Source of the DNA: Methanothrix soehngenii GP6
GTDB taxonomy: Archaea; Halobacteriota; Methanosarcinia; Methanotrichales; Methanotrichaceae
Direction of reading: 5' to 3'
Assembly: GCF_000204415.1 (NCBI RefSeq)
Contig: NC_015416.1
Location: forward strand, 1,922,001 to 1,986,000
Length of the DNA stretch: 64,000 nucleotides
Both the position numbers and the translations under genes were made by a program. Below are positions 44,131 through 53,643 of this stretch, one piece after another. The first letter of the stretch is position 1; every line of letters starts with the position of its first letter. Under the pieces are notes generated by a model. The model had not been told where the DNA came from. It saw nothing but the letters and a program-made list of their open reading frames with translations, and searched no databases.

Positions 44131-44448
44131 GCCCTCATTAACTAAATTCTCATTTCAGGCCATTATGAGGCCAGAGAAAATATAGCCTACGGTAGGATAT
44201 AGCCTGTGATAGGAATGAAAAACCGAAAACCGGGGTATATTTAGCAATTATAGCCTAACCAAAGGATTCTAATTATCCGGGCTTGCCCCAAACTGCTATT
44301 GAATAGCAAAAGGGTCGAACATGGCAACTGTGGATATTGCAACGCTGCTAGCAAGAGCGTCCGCTCTTAAAATTTCGCAGTCCTTGCCAATACATTTCCT
44401 TCATTGAGCCATCCTCCTCAATGCCACATCTCAATATCTCAGTATTGC
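44131..44448. other. Gap upstream of the nitroreductase-like gene
   Basis: About 320 bp with no gene seen. It should contain the nitroreductase promoter (A+T-rich TATATTTAGCAATTATAG near 44235-44252). Nothing else was recognised. Confidence 0.3.
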
Positions 44449-44661
44449 CTAAATGGCATTCATTTTCCTGCGCCCTGATGTCATTATCTCTATGTTTTTA
44501 TGCAGGTCGTATTCGAGTTCACAGCTCTCTATCACTGAGATCTTTCGATCTATCTCCTCTGCCTCCGCCATGCATAGCTCTAATTGCTTTAACAGTGCCG
44601 ACCTGCGTTTGAGCAAAGCGGTTTTTTGGTGTGAAAGATCATCTAACACAGACACTTTCAT
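44449..44661 (-). CDS. Possible small coiled-coil protein
   Basis: A 70-residue frame (MKVSVLDDLSHQKTALL, then RRSALLKQLELCMAEAEEIDRKISVIE) forms a continuous helical heptad pattern, followed by a basic tail (TSGRRKMNAI). GGAGGAGG lies just before its ATG. No family is recognised. Its composition supports a real protein, but it is isolated and short. Confidence 0.45.
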   Translation of the reverse strand: MKVSVLDDLSHQKTALLKRRSALLKQLELCMAEAEEIDRKISVIESCELEYDLHKNIEIMTSGRRKMNAI

Positions 44662-45129
44662 CCTCCTCCATTTCAATGCATCTCACCTACTATCTATAAC
44701 TATTAATTATTAAGTATAAGCATAAAAGGATTTCGGTCTCAGAACCAGAGCTCTATCACGGCAATTACAAATAATCTCTCATCTAAAACTGACATTACTC
44801 TTTAGCTGGCGCCGCTTAATTCCCTGAGAGGCGGTTTTCATGCTTGCCGGGACTCATAAAGGGGGTCTCCGATAAGCATGATAGATCAGCATGACTAATA
44901 AGTATGAATAATGAGCATCTCTGATCAGCGTAGTCGCTCAGTGCGCAACCAGAGGTGGCAGAGAAACCTCATCCATAGAATATCATGCCAATCTCGAAAA
45001 GATATTCATAAACTGCTGGGGAATACTTTATCTATTGCAGGACTATAATTCCCTCTATCCTGCATCTAAATCGGAAAAATTTTATTCATCCATAACGGCG
45101 AGGCGATCAATTATTCGGGGGAGATAGAG
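44662..45129. other. Gap upstream of the LUD gene
   Basis: About 470 bp without a gene. A run of near-repeats (ATGAGCAT, AAGCATGA, AGTATGAA) at 44870-44930 is low-complexity. GGGGGAG (45117-45123) is the ribosome binding site of the LUD gene. Confidence 0.35.
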
Positions 45130-45801
45130 ATGGTATACCCAAGCAAATATAGCGCAATTAACCTACTACCTGAGCTTGATCTTGATAAAGAGAAATGGAG
45201 CCAAATACCCAGTGAAGAGTCCATCGCATCAACCATAAAAGCCATCGAAAAGAGAGGCGTGAGAGTGGTGAGATTGCCAGATGGCAATCAGGCTTTGGCC
45301 AAGATCAAAGAGTTGATTCCTCCCGGCTCGGAGGTTATGAATGGTTCCTCGACCACCCTCATCGAGATTGGTTTTCAGGAGCTTATGGATAGCGGCGAGC
45401 ACGAATGGAAGGATATGAAGCTGATGGTGACCGGGGAGAACGATGCTCAGAAAAGAGCCAAGATCAGGCGAAAGACCGTTACCTCCGATTATTTCCTGTC
45501 CGGAGTGAATGCCATAGCCATGACCGGGGAGCTAGTGGGCTGTGATGCCACCGGAAGCAGAGTAGGCGCGTGGCCCTACGGCGCCGGGAACCTGCTGCTG
45601 GTAGCGGGAACGAATAAGATCGTCCCCTCATTGGATGACGCTCTGCGCCGCATAAGAGAGTACACCTTCCCCTTGGAGGATCTTCGCTCCCGGAATGTAT
45701 ATGGCGTTCCGAGCAAGATTGGAAAATGCGTCATCCTTGCCAATGAGTCCCAGCCTGGCAGGGTCACGCTTCTATTGATAGACGAAAGCCTTGGATACTG
45801 A
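45130..45801 (+). CDS. LUD-domain protein (LutC/YkgG-like)
   Basis: The 223-residue protein is a single LUD domain: KIKELIPPGSEVMNGSSTTLIEIGF, then SDYFLSGVNAIAMTGELVGCDATGSRVGAWPYGAGNLLLVAGTNKIVPSLDDALRRI. The family includes LutC of lactate utilisation; the domain relates to CoA-transferase folds and binds small anions. The lutA/lutB partners are absent, so it acts alone or with distant genes. The exact role in methanogens is unknown. Confidence 0.88.
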   Translation: MVYPSKYSAINLLPELDLDKEKWSQIPSEESIASTIKAIEKRGVRVVRLPDGNQALAKIKELIPPGSEVMNGSSTTLIEIGFQELMDSGEHEWKDMKLMVTGENDAQKRAKIRRKTVTSDYFLSGVNAIAMTGELVGCDATGSRVGAWPYGAGNLLLVAGTNKIVPSLDDALRRIREYTFPLEDLRSRNVYGVPSKIGKCVILANESQPGRVTLLLIDESLGY

Positions 45802-45897
45802 TTTGTTATAGAAAAAAATAAGGGGCAATATACTGGCCAAGCAATCATGCCCGGCCAGCCGATCGAGCCCCTCGATTGCTAAACAATCGTTCAATTT

Positions 45898-46407
45898 TTA
45901 ACGCAGCTGGAAAGCCAGGTAGATGGTGGCCATGCCTCCCACAATTGCCAGCACTGCTAAGAGATAGATCAAAATGGCGATACCAACAAATGGAGAGCCG
46001 ATGATCAGCAGCCCAAATATCATGCTCAAGGCTCCCATGATGGCTGCACCCCATCCTTCCCTCATTGCCCAGAATAGGCTCAGCGCTCCGAAACAAATAG
46101 CCAGTATTCCCACCACAATAACAAGCGTCTCTGGCACTAATATGGCACTCCAGTATGGATGGCCTATGACCACCATTCCCGCAATGATTCCCAGGATGCC
46201 GCTCAGAGCTCTCCACATCCAGTCAGTCTTGTCCATGAGGATTGTGGCCAGGGTTAATAGGCCGACGAAAATCCAGTACCATCCCAAGACCTGAACCAGA
46301 TATATCGTGGTCATTATCGGATAAAGGATCAAATAGATTCCGATAATGAGTGCAGCCAGTCCTTGCAGCAGAATCAACCACCAAGGAACGAGATTCCCTT
46401 TAGACAT
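45898..46407 (-). CDS. HdeD-family (DUF308) membrane protein
   Basis: The 169-residue protein has six closely spaced membrane helices in the DUF308 pattern: WWLILLQGLAALIIGIYLILYP, YLVQVLGWYWIFVGLLTLATI, WRALSGILGIIAGMVVIGHPYWSAIL, VGILAICFGALSLFWA and the last pair ending VGGMATIYLAFQL. E. coli HdeD protects against acid; the role in archaea is unknown. It is monocistronic. Confidence 0.85.
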   Translation of the reverse strand: MSKGNLVPWWLILLQGLAALIIGIYLILYPIMTTIYLVQVLGWYWIFVGLLTLATILMDKTDWMWRALSGILGIIAGMVVIGHPYWSAILVPETLVIVVGILAICFGALSLFWAMREGWGAAIMGALSMIFGLLIIGSPFVGIAILIYLLAVLAIVGGMATIYLAFQLR

Positions 46408-46546
46408 GAATTCCTGCCTCCTTTACTGCAAATCGTGTCTATATCGAAAATAATTGGACTAGTTAGAAATATAGGTTATTGATATATAAGCATTTTCTAC
46501 TCTTCTTTTTAAAAAGAAAGAGCGCTTGATAGACCGCCTGCCCCTC

Positions 46547-47722
46547 TCACTTCGTCGAGACGATCTTTATCACGTCCCCGTCCTTAAGCTCGTGTTTTTC
46601 CCCGAGGCGCATCTTGGTCCGGGCATCGATGGCAAATAGGAAGCTCTCGCCTATATCCGAATGCACCCGGAAGGCAAGGTCCCGGGCGGTGCTCCCCCGC
46701 TTCATCAGGAAGGCGTCAGGCAGTATCACTCCTTTGCGGTCGGTGAACTTGTTCTCATCCTCCACCGGATAGAGGACGATGTAGTCCAAAAGCTCGAAGA
46801 TCGCTCGGTTAATGCACTCCTGCACCCCGGTTCCGCCGTATTGCTTCATTAAAGCTCTGATCTTCTCCAGCCCCGTCTTCTGGGCAGGATTGAGATCGCC
46901 TTTGATCTGGAAGTCTGGGTCCCCTGGCCGGTAGCTGATCAGTCCCGCCTTCTCTGCCATACGAAGAGCGATCTCCGCTGCTCCACTGACCGGTATCACC
47001 ACCTCCTCTTTCAGAGCCAGAAGCTTTTTCACGTTCTCCGGGGGGGCAACATCCATCTTATTGGCTGCCAGGATCATGGGCTTGCTGTACCTGCGCAAGA
47101 GAATGGCGAACATCTTCACATCCTCTGCATTCCAGCTTCCCAGGTCCTTTTTCATCTCGGTCAGAGCGCGGCGAATCTGGCTGTCAGAAACTCCCGCTCC
47201 CGCCATCTGCTCGATTAAGACCTGATCCGGCTTGCCGCCCAATGCCCGGAAGTTCCTCATCAATTTTTCCCAGTTGCGATTTAGGATGCCGTTAAGCCAC
47301 ATGCTGATCTCGTATTCCAGGAATTTTACGTCGGAGACCGGATCGTAGTTGCCCGTACCTACCGGGTTTCCTTCGGCATCTGTGCCGCCCGAAGCATCGA
47401 GCACATGAATCACCGCCTCCGCCACTCGCAGGGCATCCAAAAATTCGTTCCCAAGGCCCTTGCCCAGGTGAGCGTCCGGCACCAGGCCGGCAACGTCGAT
47501 CAGCTCGATGGCGATGAACCGCACCCCGTCCTTGCATCTTCCGCAACCCTTCTCAATCCCCAGATCCTTGCAGGGGCAGGGGACGCGCACATAAGAGACG
47601 CCATGGTTGGCGTCGATCGTGGTAAAGGGATAGTTGGCTATATCCACCTCTACCAGGGTCGCAGCCTTGAAAAAGGTGGATTTGCCAGAATTCGGCTTTC
47701 CAGCCAGCCCGACAGAGAGCAT
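46547..47722 (-). CDS. YchF/OBG-type translation-associated GTPase with TGS domain
   Basis: The 391-residue protein carries G1 GLAGKPNSGKSTFFKAAT, G3 ELIDVAGLVPDAHLGKGLGNEFLD, G4 LAANKMD and a C-terminal TGS domain (VILPDAFLMKRGSTARDLAFRVHSDIGESFLFAIDA). A CPCKDLGIEKGCGRCKDG insert near the switch region is typical of the archaeal branch. It is a conserved housekeeping protein linked to ribosomes. It ends close to the FrhB/FpoF-like gene on the same strand (19 bp), which lies upstream and may be co-transcribed. Confidence 0.9.
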   Translation of the reverse strand: MLSVGLAGKPNSGKSTFFKAATLVEVDIANYPFTTIDANHGVSYVRVPCPCKDLGIEKGCGRCKDGVRFIAIELIDVAGLVPDAHLGKGLGNEFLDALRVAEAVIHVLDASGGTDAEGNPVGTGNYDPVSDVKFLEYEISMWLNGILNRNWEKLMRNFRALGGKPDQVLIEQMAGAGVSDSQIRRALTEMKKDLGSWNAEDVKMFAILLRRYSKPMILAANKMDVAPPENVKKLLALKEEVVIPVSGAAEIALRMAEKAGLISYRPGDPDFQIKGDLNPAQKTGLEKIRALMKQYGGTGVQECINRAIFELLDYIVLYPVEDENKFTDRKGVILPDAFLMKRGSTARDLAFRVHSDIGESFLFAIDARTKMRLGEKHELKDGDVIKIVSTK

Positions 47723-47741
47723 ATCAGGTCAGAGTTCCCGC

Positions 47742-48833
47742 TCAGCGAGAGATGTTCTTGACATTCATCTCGACGGACTTGGCCTCAAACCGGGCTGCCT
47801 TATTCCCGGCGAGCTTGCCAGCAAGAGCCAGCCCCTTCTCCGAGACAGCCTTCTCCTGCAGGACACCTGCAGCAAGGGCATCAGAGTAGAGCTTCTCTCC
47901 CTTGTCCGTGCGGGTGAGAACGGTCGACCAGCCATCACCCGATCCCACGCTGCCCACGGAGATGTCCGCCAGTTCGCTGGCAAAGTCGAAGCATGGACCG
48001 CATCCCTTGAAGTTATACTGGTCCGTCTCCTCCAGCTTCACCTCATCGACCTTGCCCTGTTTATCTATCACCCTGAACATACCCTTCTTGATCTCAAACC
48101 GGGCCACATTCTTGGGATCCAGGCCGAACCTGCCCTTCACCAGGCCGTTCATGAGCAGATCGTAGTCGAAGTTCTCCATACAGAACAGGCCAACGAGCAG
48201 AGCGATCTTCTCCTGGCCGATCTGATAGGGCTCTTCCAGCAGCTGAACCTTTCTGAGGCCCTGGATCTGGCAGGGAGTTCCTACAAATCCGATCTTTTCG
48301 AATCCCATGTTTAGGGCTTCAGCCAATGAATTTACGCTATTGTTTATGGTGTACTTGGTGCCAGCGGCAGCCCTGATCTCATCGGCGGTGGTAACAACCC
48401 GAGATACCGTCCTCCACTCATCATCCTTGTCGGTGACGATGGCACAATCGATCATCCCCGACTCCAGCGCAAAAACAAGCAGAGCAGTGGCCACGCCGCC
48501 ATCCTGGGCTAAACCCTCGCGGGAGACAGCCTGAGCGGATATGGCCTTCTTGTATATGCCCAGCTTTTCCTCGGGATTACGAGTCCTCCCCAAGAGCTTG
48601 GACTCCATCTGGCCCATATCCAGGATGTTTCTGGGACAGTAGGTGAAGCACAGGCCGCAGTGGGGATCGTACATCACCAGCTCTGGCTTGTCCTCCACAT
48701 GCTCAATCCTGGGGCAGAGGGCCTCGCATGTGCCACAGCGACAGCATACATCCGATTTTATGACCTTATACTCCAGCTCTCCGAAACCACATTCCAGGTA
48801 AGTGGGCTCTGCAATCTTCTCCTTAGCAGCCAT
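47742..48833 (-). CDS. F420-type FrhB/FpoF-like iron-sulfur flavoprotein
   Basis: The roughly 363-residue protein has two N-terminal 4Fe-4S motifs (CCRCGTCEALCPR and HCGLCFTYCPRN) followed by the FrhB domain: SREGLAQDGGVATALLVFAL, AAGTKYTINNSVNSL, GFVGTPCQIQGLRKVQ, ALLVGLFCMENFDYDLL and the cluster-binding FKGCGPCFDFASELADISVGSVGS. Such proteins oxidise or reduce F420 (FrhB, FpoF) or serve related enzymes. No fpo, frh or fqo genes adjoin it, so it is an orphan. ATG 48833 is chosen since GGAG lies nine bases before it. Confidence 0.85.
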   Translation of the reverse strand: MAAKEKIAEPTYLECGFGELEYKVIKSDVCCRCGTCEALCPRIEHVEDKPELVMYDPHCGLCFTYCPRNILDMGQMESKLLGRTRNPEEKLGIYKKAISAQAVSREGLAQDGGVATALLVFALESGMIDCAIVTDKDDEWRTVSRVVTTADEIRAAAGTKYTINNSVNSLAEALNMGFEKIGFVGTPCQIQGLRKVQLLEEPYQIGQEKIALLVGLFCMENFDYDLLMNGLVKGRFGLDPKNVARFEIKKGMFRVIDKQGKVDEVKLEETDQYNFKGCGPCFDFASELADISVGSVGSGDGWSTVLTRTDKGEKLYSDALAAGVLQEKAVSEKGLALAGKLAGNKAARFEAKSVEMNVKNISR

Positions 48834-48913
48834 GATCATGATCTCCAAAAGTTAGAGGGCTAAATCACCTCCCGACCTAAAGCTTTTATGGTTCGAATGA
48901 GGTTTGAGCGTAG

Positions 48914-49939
48914 ATGATCCTGGGTCTGGATATTGGGGGGGCGAACACCAAAGCGGCGAGTGCGGACAGCAAGTATGCCAAAAGCGTTTATCTTCCCCTC
49001 TGGAAGAACTCGCCCCTGGAGAAGGTCTTAAAGAGGATCAATGCCGAGCAGAAGCCGGAGGCAGTAGCTGTGGTCATCACTGGCGAGCTGGCAGACTGCT
49101 TCTCCTCCAAAAGGGAGGGAGTGGAAAGCATCATGGCCGTGGCATGCCGTGCCTTCTCCTGTCCGGTCTATTTCTGGGGCCATGATGGATTTGCCCGAAA
49201 CGACATCATAAATCCGACTAACTCGACCGGTATAATTGATATGATCAACACGACCGATATTCTGCATGTCGCCGCAGCCAACTGGTCCGCTTCGGCTGCG
49301 CTTCTTGCTCGCGAGATAGGTGATTGCCTCTTTGTGGACATGGGCAGCACCACCACAGACCTGATTCCCATTAGGGCTAGGCCCCTGGCAGCGAAGACCG
49401 ATTTCCTCCGCCTGGCCAGAGGAGAGCTGGTCTATATGGGCCTCCTGCGCACCGGTCTTGCCTGCATTCTGCCCGTGGCCAGGATCAGAGGCCATTATGT
49501 GCCGCTTGCCCCAGAGCTTTTCGCCATCATCGCTGATGCTCGTCTTGTTTTGGGCCATATAGATCTGGATCGGTATGCCTGCGATACTGCAGACGGAAAA
49601 GACAAGGGCCGACATTCTTCCCTCCGCCGGCTGGCGCGCTCCGTCTGTGCCGACCTGGAGGAGATAGGGGAATGCGGAGCTTTGGCCATAGCGGAGCAGG
49701 CCTGCACAGAGCAGAAGAAAGCTCTTGTTGCGGCCATGGAGAGGCAGGCAGAAAGGCAAGGCCTGGAAAGGGTGGCAGCAGCGGGAATTGGAGAATGGTT
49801 GATTGCCGAGGCGGCCAATACGCTGGGCATGGAGTGCATTCTGCTCTCTGAATTGTATGGCAGCAGGATATCGGATGTCTTCCCTGCTTATGCAGCCGCG
49901 AGGCTACTGGAGACATATCCCGTCTATCTTCAGGGATGA
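48914..49939 (+). CDS. mfnF: Methanofuran synthase component MfnF
   Basis: MfnF couples the furan-methylamine and gamma-glutamyl-tyramine parts of methanofuran; older annotations call it an H4MPT-linked C1 transfer pathway protein. The 341-residue ASKHA-fold protein opens with the phosphate-1 loop LGLDIGGANTKAAS and has the second loop CLFVDMGSTTTDLIPIRAR, with VVITGELADCF and ARGELVYMGLLRTG between and after. It lies divergent from the FrhB-like gene. Together with mfnB at 0.1 kb it supports methanogen origin. Confidence 0.92.
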   Translation: MILGLDIGGANTKAASADSKYAKSVYLPLWKNSPLEKVLKRINAEQKPEAVAVVITGELADCFSSKREGVESIMAVACRAFSCPVYFWGHDGFARNDIINPTNSTGIIDMINTTDILHVAAANWSASAALLAREIGDCLFVDMGSTTTDLIPIRARPLAAKTDFLRLARGELVYMGLLRTGLACILPVARIRGHYVPLAPELFAIIADARLVLGHIDLDRYACDTADGKDKGRHSSLRRLARSVCADLEEIGECGALAIAEQACTEQKKALVAAMERQAERQGLERVAAAGIGEWLIAEAANTLGMECILLSELYGSRISDVFPAYAAARLLETYPVYLQG

Positions 49940-50023
49940 TATATGAGATTTGCCACCGTCCTCTATTTTTTAAAATATAAATTAATTTAATATTTAAGAT
50001 CCTTTTCAGTCTCTATTTCTTTT

Positions 50024-51429
50024 CTGTACTTTCCAACTTTTTAATAGATTTATAATATTCTCCTGTTAACTCAAACCATAAATTTCCTATAGAAAATTAA
50101 AGCTTTTATACTTGGATCCGAATCCCTTCTTCGGGAGTAGAATGATCAAAATAGTAAAGGTACCGTTGCAATTGGAGCCGTTTTTAGATAAGTTTAGGGA
50201 TCTCTTCACAAAACCGAGTTACAGATCATTTCGAGATCTGTGTGGCGCGTTGAGCGTATGTGATAAATCCAAGACCGTTTCTAACCTTTGTGATACTATG
50301 GCAGATTGTAGCAAAGGGAAAAAATCACGTTCTTCATACAATTGGTTCTTTAGCGATGCGAATTGGGATGAAAATGAAGTTGCACAACGCAAGGTGGATC
50401 TTTTCATCGATAGTTTATGTTTGAAAGAGAACGATAAACTATTATTAATAATTGATGATACATACAATGAGAAAGAAGGAAATCAAACAGATGGTGTGGG
50501 CAAATTTTACGATCATAGTAAAGAAGCCTATATTTGGGGTAACAATTTCGTTACCTCTGTTGTCCAATCAAAAGGACTATTTATTCCACATAAAGCTAAG
50601 ATGTATATTAAGAATGATGACGAAAATGAGAATTTTAAAACAAAAATGGAGATTGCCTTTGAAGAGATCATCAAACCATTAGTTGTACCAAAAAGCATCG
50701 ATCTTTATATCGTTTTCGATAGCTGGTGGTTTTCTTCTGATCTATTTAGCAAGTGCCTTAAGCTAGGGCATAATATCGTATGCCAAATCAAGTCTGATAA
50801 GAAAGTCGGAATAAATAAGGATATGTATTTCCAAGTCAGAGATCTAGCGAATCAAATTGAAGATAAATTTTTTATTAAGACAACAGTTAGCGTTCGTGGA
50901 AAAAAGAAGACCTATTATGCATTTGAAAAGAAGGTAATCATAGACAAGGTAGGCGAAGTTAAGCTTGTTATCTCCAAGAGAAAAAAAGATAGCACGACAA
51001 AATATATAATCAGCACTAATGGATCGCTTTCATTGAAAGAAATACTCTCAATTTACGAGGACAGATGGGATATAGAAACAGCTCATAGAGAGGCAAATCA
51101 AAAATTAGGATTTAAAGATTACCAATTAAGAGATAAACACTCAATTGAAAGATTTATTCAAATGGTTTTTTCAGTATGGACTGCAATTCTCTTATGGGAA
51201 ATAGATAATCCGCCACCTAAAGATGGCTCAAAATCAAGAACGATGGGCGACATGGTCGATAGAGTAAAAATGCAAGCTGTTGGAGAAACATTTGAATTTG
51301 TCATGACATATTTTAATTTGCCTGTACCTGATGGAGGATTGCTTTATATACTCAAGAGCCTTGGAATGAAGATATGAATAATATGATAAATTAAAAATTA
51401 TAAACAAGGGAGAAACTTGGAAAGTACAG
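50024..51429 (+). mobile_element. DDE insertion sequence with 8-bp target duplication
   Basis: The 1406-bp element has inverted ends CTGTACTTTCCAACTTT and, on the complement at the right, CTGTACTTTCCAAGTTT. It is flanked by a perfect 8-bp duplication TTTCTTTT (50016-50023 and 51430-51437). It contains one transposase gene, much richer in A+T than the neighbours. The family is not certain from the ends alone. Confidence 0.9.
50142..51377 (+). CDS. DDE transposase (IS4/IS701-like)
   Basis: The 411-residue transposase has the three acidic residues in LLLIIDDTYNEKEG, LYIVFDSWWFSS and IYEDRWDIETAHREANQKLGFKDYQLR, the last being the usual YREK-like region. ATG 50142 (MIKIVKVPL) is used, with GGGAG before it; a TTG frame start ten codons earlier is less likely. 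The A+T content and lysine-rich composition contrast with housekeeping genes, showing recent arrival. It looks complete. Confidence 0.85.
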   Translation: MIKIVKVPLQLEPFLDKFRDLFTKPSYRSFRDLCGALSVCDKSKTVSNLCDTMADCSKGKKSRSSYNWFFSDANWDENEVAQRKVDLFIDSLCLKENDKLLLIIDDTYNEKEGNQTDGVGKFYDHSKEAYIWGNNFVTSVVQSKGLFIPHKAKMYIKNDDENENFKTKMEIAFEEIIKPLVVPKSIDLYIVFDSWWFSSDLFSKCLKLGHNIVCQIKSDKKVGINKDMYFQVRDLANQIEDKFFIKTTVSVRGKKKTYYAFEKKVIIDKVGEVKLVISKRKKDSTTKYIISTNGSLSLKEILSIYEDRWDIETAHREANQKLGFKDYQLRDKHSIERFIQMVFSVWTAILLWEIDNPPPKDGSKSRTMGDMVDRVKMQAVGETFEFVMTYFNLPVPDGGLLYILKSLGMKI

Positions 51430-51499
51430 TTTCTTTTATAATTCCCATCAACCATTAACTAGTTATAAAATATGTAATGATCAACCTGCGGGGATTATA

Positions 51500-51934
51500 A
51501 TGCCAAAGATTGCCATTATTTATGCCAGCCAGTCTGGAAAGACGAAGAGGATGGCAGAGGCTATTGCCAATGGAGCGAAGAGCGTTGAGGGTGTGGATGT
51601 ACTATTGAAAAACGTATTTCAGGCGAAGCCTGACGACGTCTTGGACGCCGATGCAGTGGTTCTTGGCGGCTCAACCTATAACAGCAAGCTTATCAAGACC
51701 ATGGACCCATTCCTGGCCCAGCTGGAGAAGCTCGACCTGAAGGGGAAGGTGGGAGTGGCCTTTGGCTCATACGGATGGAGTGGTGAGGGGGTGCCTATCC
51801 TAATCGATCGGATGAAATCTTTTGGCATGTCGGTGATAGAGCCGGGAACAACGGCGGTCCAACTTCCCACTAAAGAGGACCTGGAGAGATGCACGGACCT
51901 CGGAAAAGCGGTAGCCAATGGTTTGTTGAACTAG
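51500..51934 (+). CDS. Flavodoxin-domain protein
   Basis: The 144-residue protein is a short-chain flavodoxin: KIAIIYASQSGKTKRMAEAIANGAKSVEGVDV with the FMN phosphate loop S-Q-S-G-K-T, ADAVVLGGSTYNSKLIKTMDPFL for the isoalloxazine loop and VGVAFGSYGWSGEGVPIL. It resembles the flavodoxin half of FprA-type proteins without the diiron domain. It could be a low-potential electron carrier. It lies alone between the IS and pstS. Confidence 0.88.
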   Translation: MPKIAIIYASQSGKTKRMAEAIANGAKSVEGVDVLLKNVFQAKPDDVLDADAVVLGGSTYNSKLIKTMDPFLAQLEKLDLKGKVGVAFGSYGWSGEGVPILIDRMKSFGMSVIEPGTTAVQLPTKEDLERCTDLGKAVANGLLN

Positions 51935-52092
51935 ATGCTTTCGAAAAGAGAAAATATCAGCGTTTAGGTAAAATCTAGCGTGTATTTGAAATCTATATAG
52001 TTTATGTTTCGATAACTTTGGTAAGGGTAATACTATATTTTATGTTGGATAGGTTTACATATTATCCATGCAAAGCTTCCGCCGGTGAATTG

Positions 52093-52917
52093 ATGAGAAA
52101 GCTATTTGGTGCTCTATTGATAGCCTTGATCGTATGTGCAATCGGCACTACTATGGTTGTGGCTATGGAAGATGTTCGTGTTGCAGGATCAACAACTGTA
52201 CTGCCTCTTGCAGAAGGCGGGGCAGAGGTCTTTAACGCTGAGCAGTCTGATTACAGGGTTACTGTCACTGGAGGCGGCACAGGTGTGGGGATGAAAAACA
52301 TCGCCGAGGGCAACTCCGAGATAGCCATGGCCTCTCGAGAGGTCACTGATGAGGAGCGGGAGAAGTTCGGAGACAAGTTCCAGGAGAACCTCATCGGCTA
52401 TGATGGGATAGTTATCGCCGTCAGCCGGGAGATATATGATGCGGGCGTGACCTCCCTGAGCAAGGAACAGGTCGAAGAGATTTATGCAGGCGAGATCGAC
52501 AATTGGGAGGAGCTCGATGGTCCGGATGAGGAGATACTGGTCATCGGCAGAGAGCAAGGCTCTGGAACCAGGGATACCTTCAATGAGGAGATCATGGGCG
52601 ATAAGTCCGCTGAGACTCCGGGCGTGAGCACAGTTGCTGGCAGCAATGCAGAGATAAAAACCGCTCTGACCGGGAGCGATCAGGCCATTGGATACTTGGG
52701 ATACTCCTATGTTCAGGACGACTCAGTAGGGACCATCAGCCTGGATGGGATTCTACCAACAGAAGAGACCATCAAGGACGGAAGCTATGAGCTGGCTCGC
52801 GAGCTATACTTCTATACCTACGATGAGGCAACTGCTGGCGCGCAGTCCTTCATTGACTTCATGCTGGGCTCCAAGGGACGGGATGTCGCCACAGAGTATG
52901 GATTCATACCGCTCTGA
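52093..52917 (+). CDS. pstS: PstS-family phosphate-binding protein
   Basis: The 274-residue protein has a signal peptide (LFGALLIALIVCAIGTTMVVAM) and the PstS fold: VAGSTTVLPLAEGGAEVFN, GGGTGVGMKNIAEGNSEIAMASREVTDEER, YDGIVIAVS, VIGREQGSGTRDTFNEEIMG and AIGYLGYSYV. It should bind phosphate outside the membrane for a PstCAB importer. No pstCAB genes follow, so it is an orphan receptor. ATG 52093 is preferred because it directly precedes the signal peptide. A TATA-like TCTATATAG lies at 51992-52000. Confidence 0.88.
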   Translation: MRKLFGALLIALIVCAIGTTMVVAMEDVRVAGSTTVLPLAEGGAEVFNAEQSDYRVTVTGGGTGVGMKNIAEGNSEIAMASREVTDEEREKFGDKFQENLIGYDGIVIAVSREIYDAGVTSLSKEQVEEIYAGEIDNWEELDGPDEEILVIGREQGSGTRDTFNEEIMGDKSAETPGVSTVAGSNAEIKTALTGSDQAIGYLGYSYVQDDSVGTISLDGILPTEETIKDGSYELARELYFYTYDEATAGAQSFIDFMLGSKGRDVATEYGFIPL

Positions 52918-53032
52918 GAGACGATAACCCCATTTTTATTTTAGGTGACTGAAGCATAGCAGGCATTACGATTTTGTCTTTTTTAGATGCACGCATGTAC
53001 CTTAAATAGAAGATTGTCCTTCAATCGAGAGG

Positions 53033-53551
53033 ATGATTTGGATTATGAGTCAGATATTCACAAGGCCAATATTCACGAGGCCGGTATTTATGAGCCTGAT
53101 CTCATTGTCCATTGCTTTTCTGCTGGCAGGCCTTGCAGTTTCAGGCATGCCCGCCTCATTTTATCAGGCTATGACCCAGATGAACACCTCAGACTACCTC
53201 TGCGTCAAGAACTATGATGCAGGCGCTAGCGTTACTGAGTCATACTCCGAATTCGACCATCTGGAAAAGGAGACGGAGATCAATAGCAGGTCTTTTCATC
53301 CATCCGGCATCAAGGATGATAGCAGCAGAGGCAATGCTACTCTAGAGGCCAGGATTGCATCCTCTCTTATCGGCAAGGCTCATATCGCCTGGCAGTCCAA
53401 AGATGTAAAATCAGGTCCCTATGGCCGCCATGCGGTTTATGGACTGGTGCAGGAGGACTTGATCGGCGTCCTCAACATTGAGAGGTTCATACATCTGAGC
53501 AGCAACGATTCCTATGGATTTTCAGGACCAGATTGGCTTCCCTGCAGCTAG
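53033..53551 (+). CDS. Secreted protein of unknown function
   Basis: The 172-residue protein has an N-terminal hydrophobic segment (FMSLISLSIAFLLAGLAVSGM) that looks like a signal peptide or anchor. The opening repeats IFTRPIFTRPVF, a short duplication. The mature part is polar (NYDAGASVTESYSEF, HLEKETEINSRSF). An alternative start is ATG 53045. I do not recognise a family; it resembles in layout the secreted protein at 27.4 kb. Confidence 0.6.
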   Translation: MIWIMSQIFTRPIFTRPVFMSLISLSIAFLLAGLAVSGMPASFYQAMTQMNTSDYLCVKNYDAGASVTESYSEFDHLEKETEINSRSFHPSGIKDDSSRGNATLEARIASSLIGKAHIAWQSKDVKSGPYGRHAVYGLVQEDLIGVLNIERFIHLSSNDSYGFSGPDWLPCS

Positions 53552-53643
53552 TGAGAGATAGATACGCTTTAATCGTTCATCGACGTAGCATTCTTCCGAA
53601 TTTGCCGCAAAGTATTCATATCCGATTCTGTGAATAACCGACT

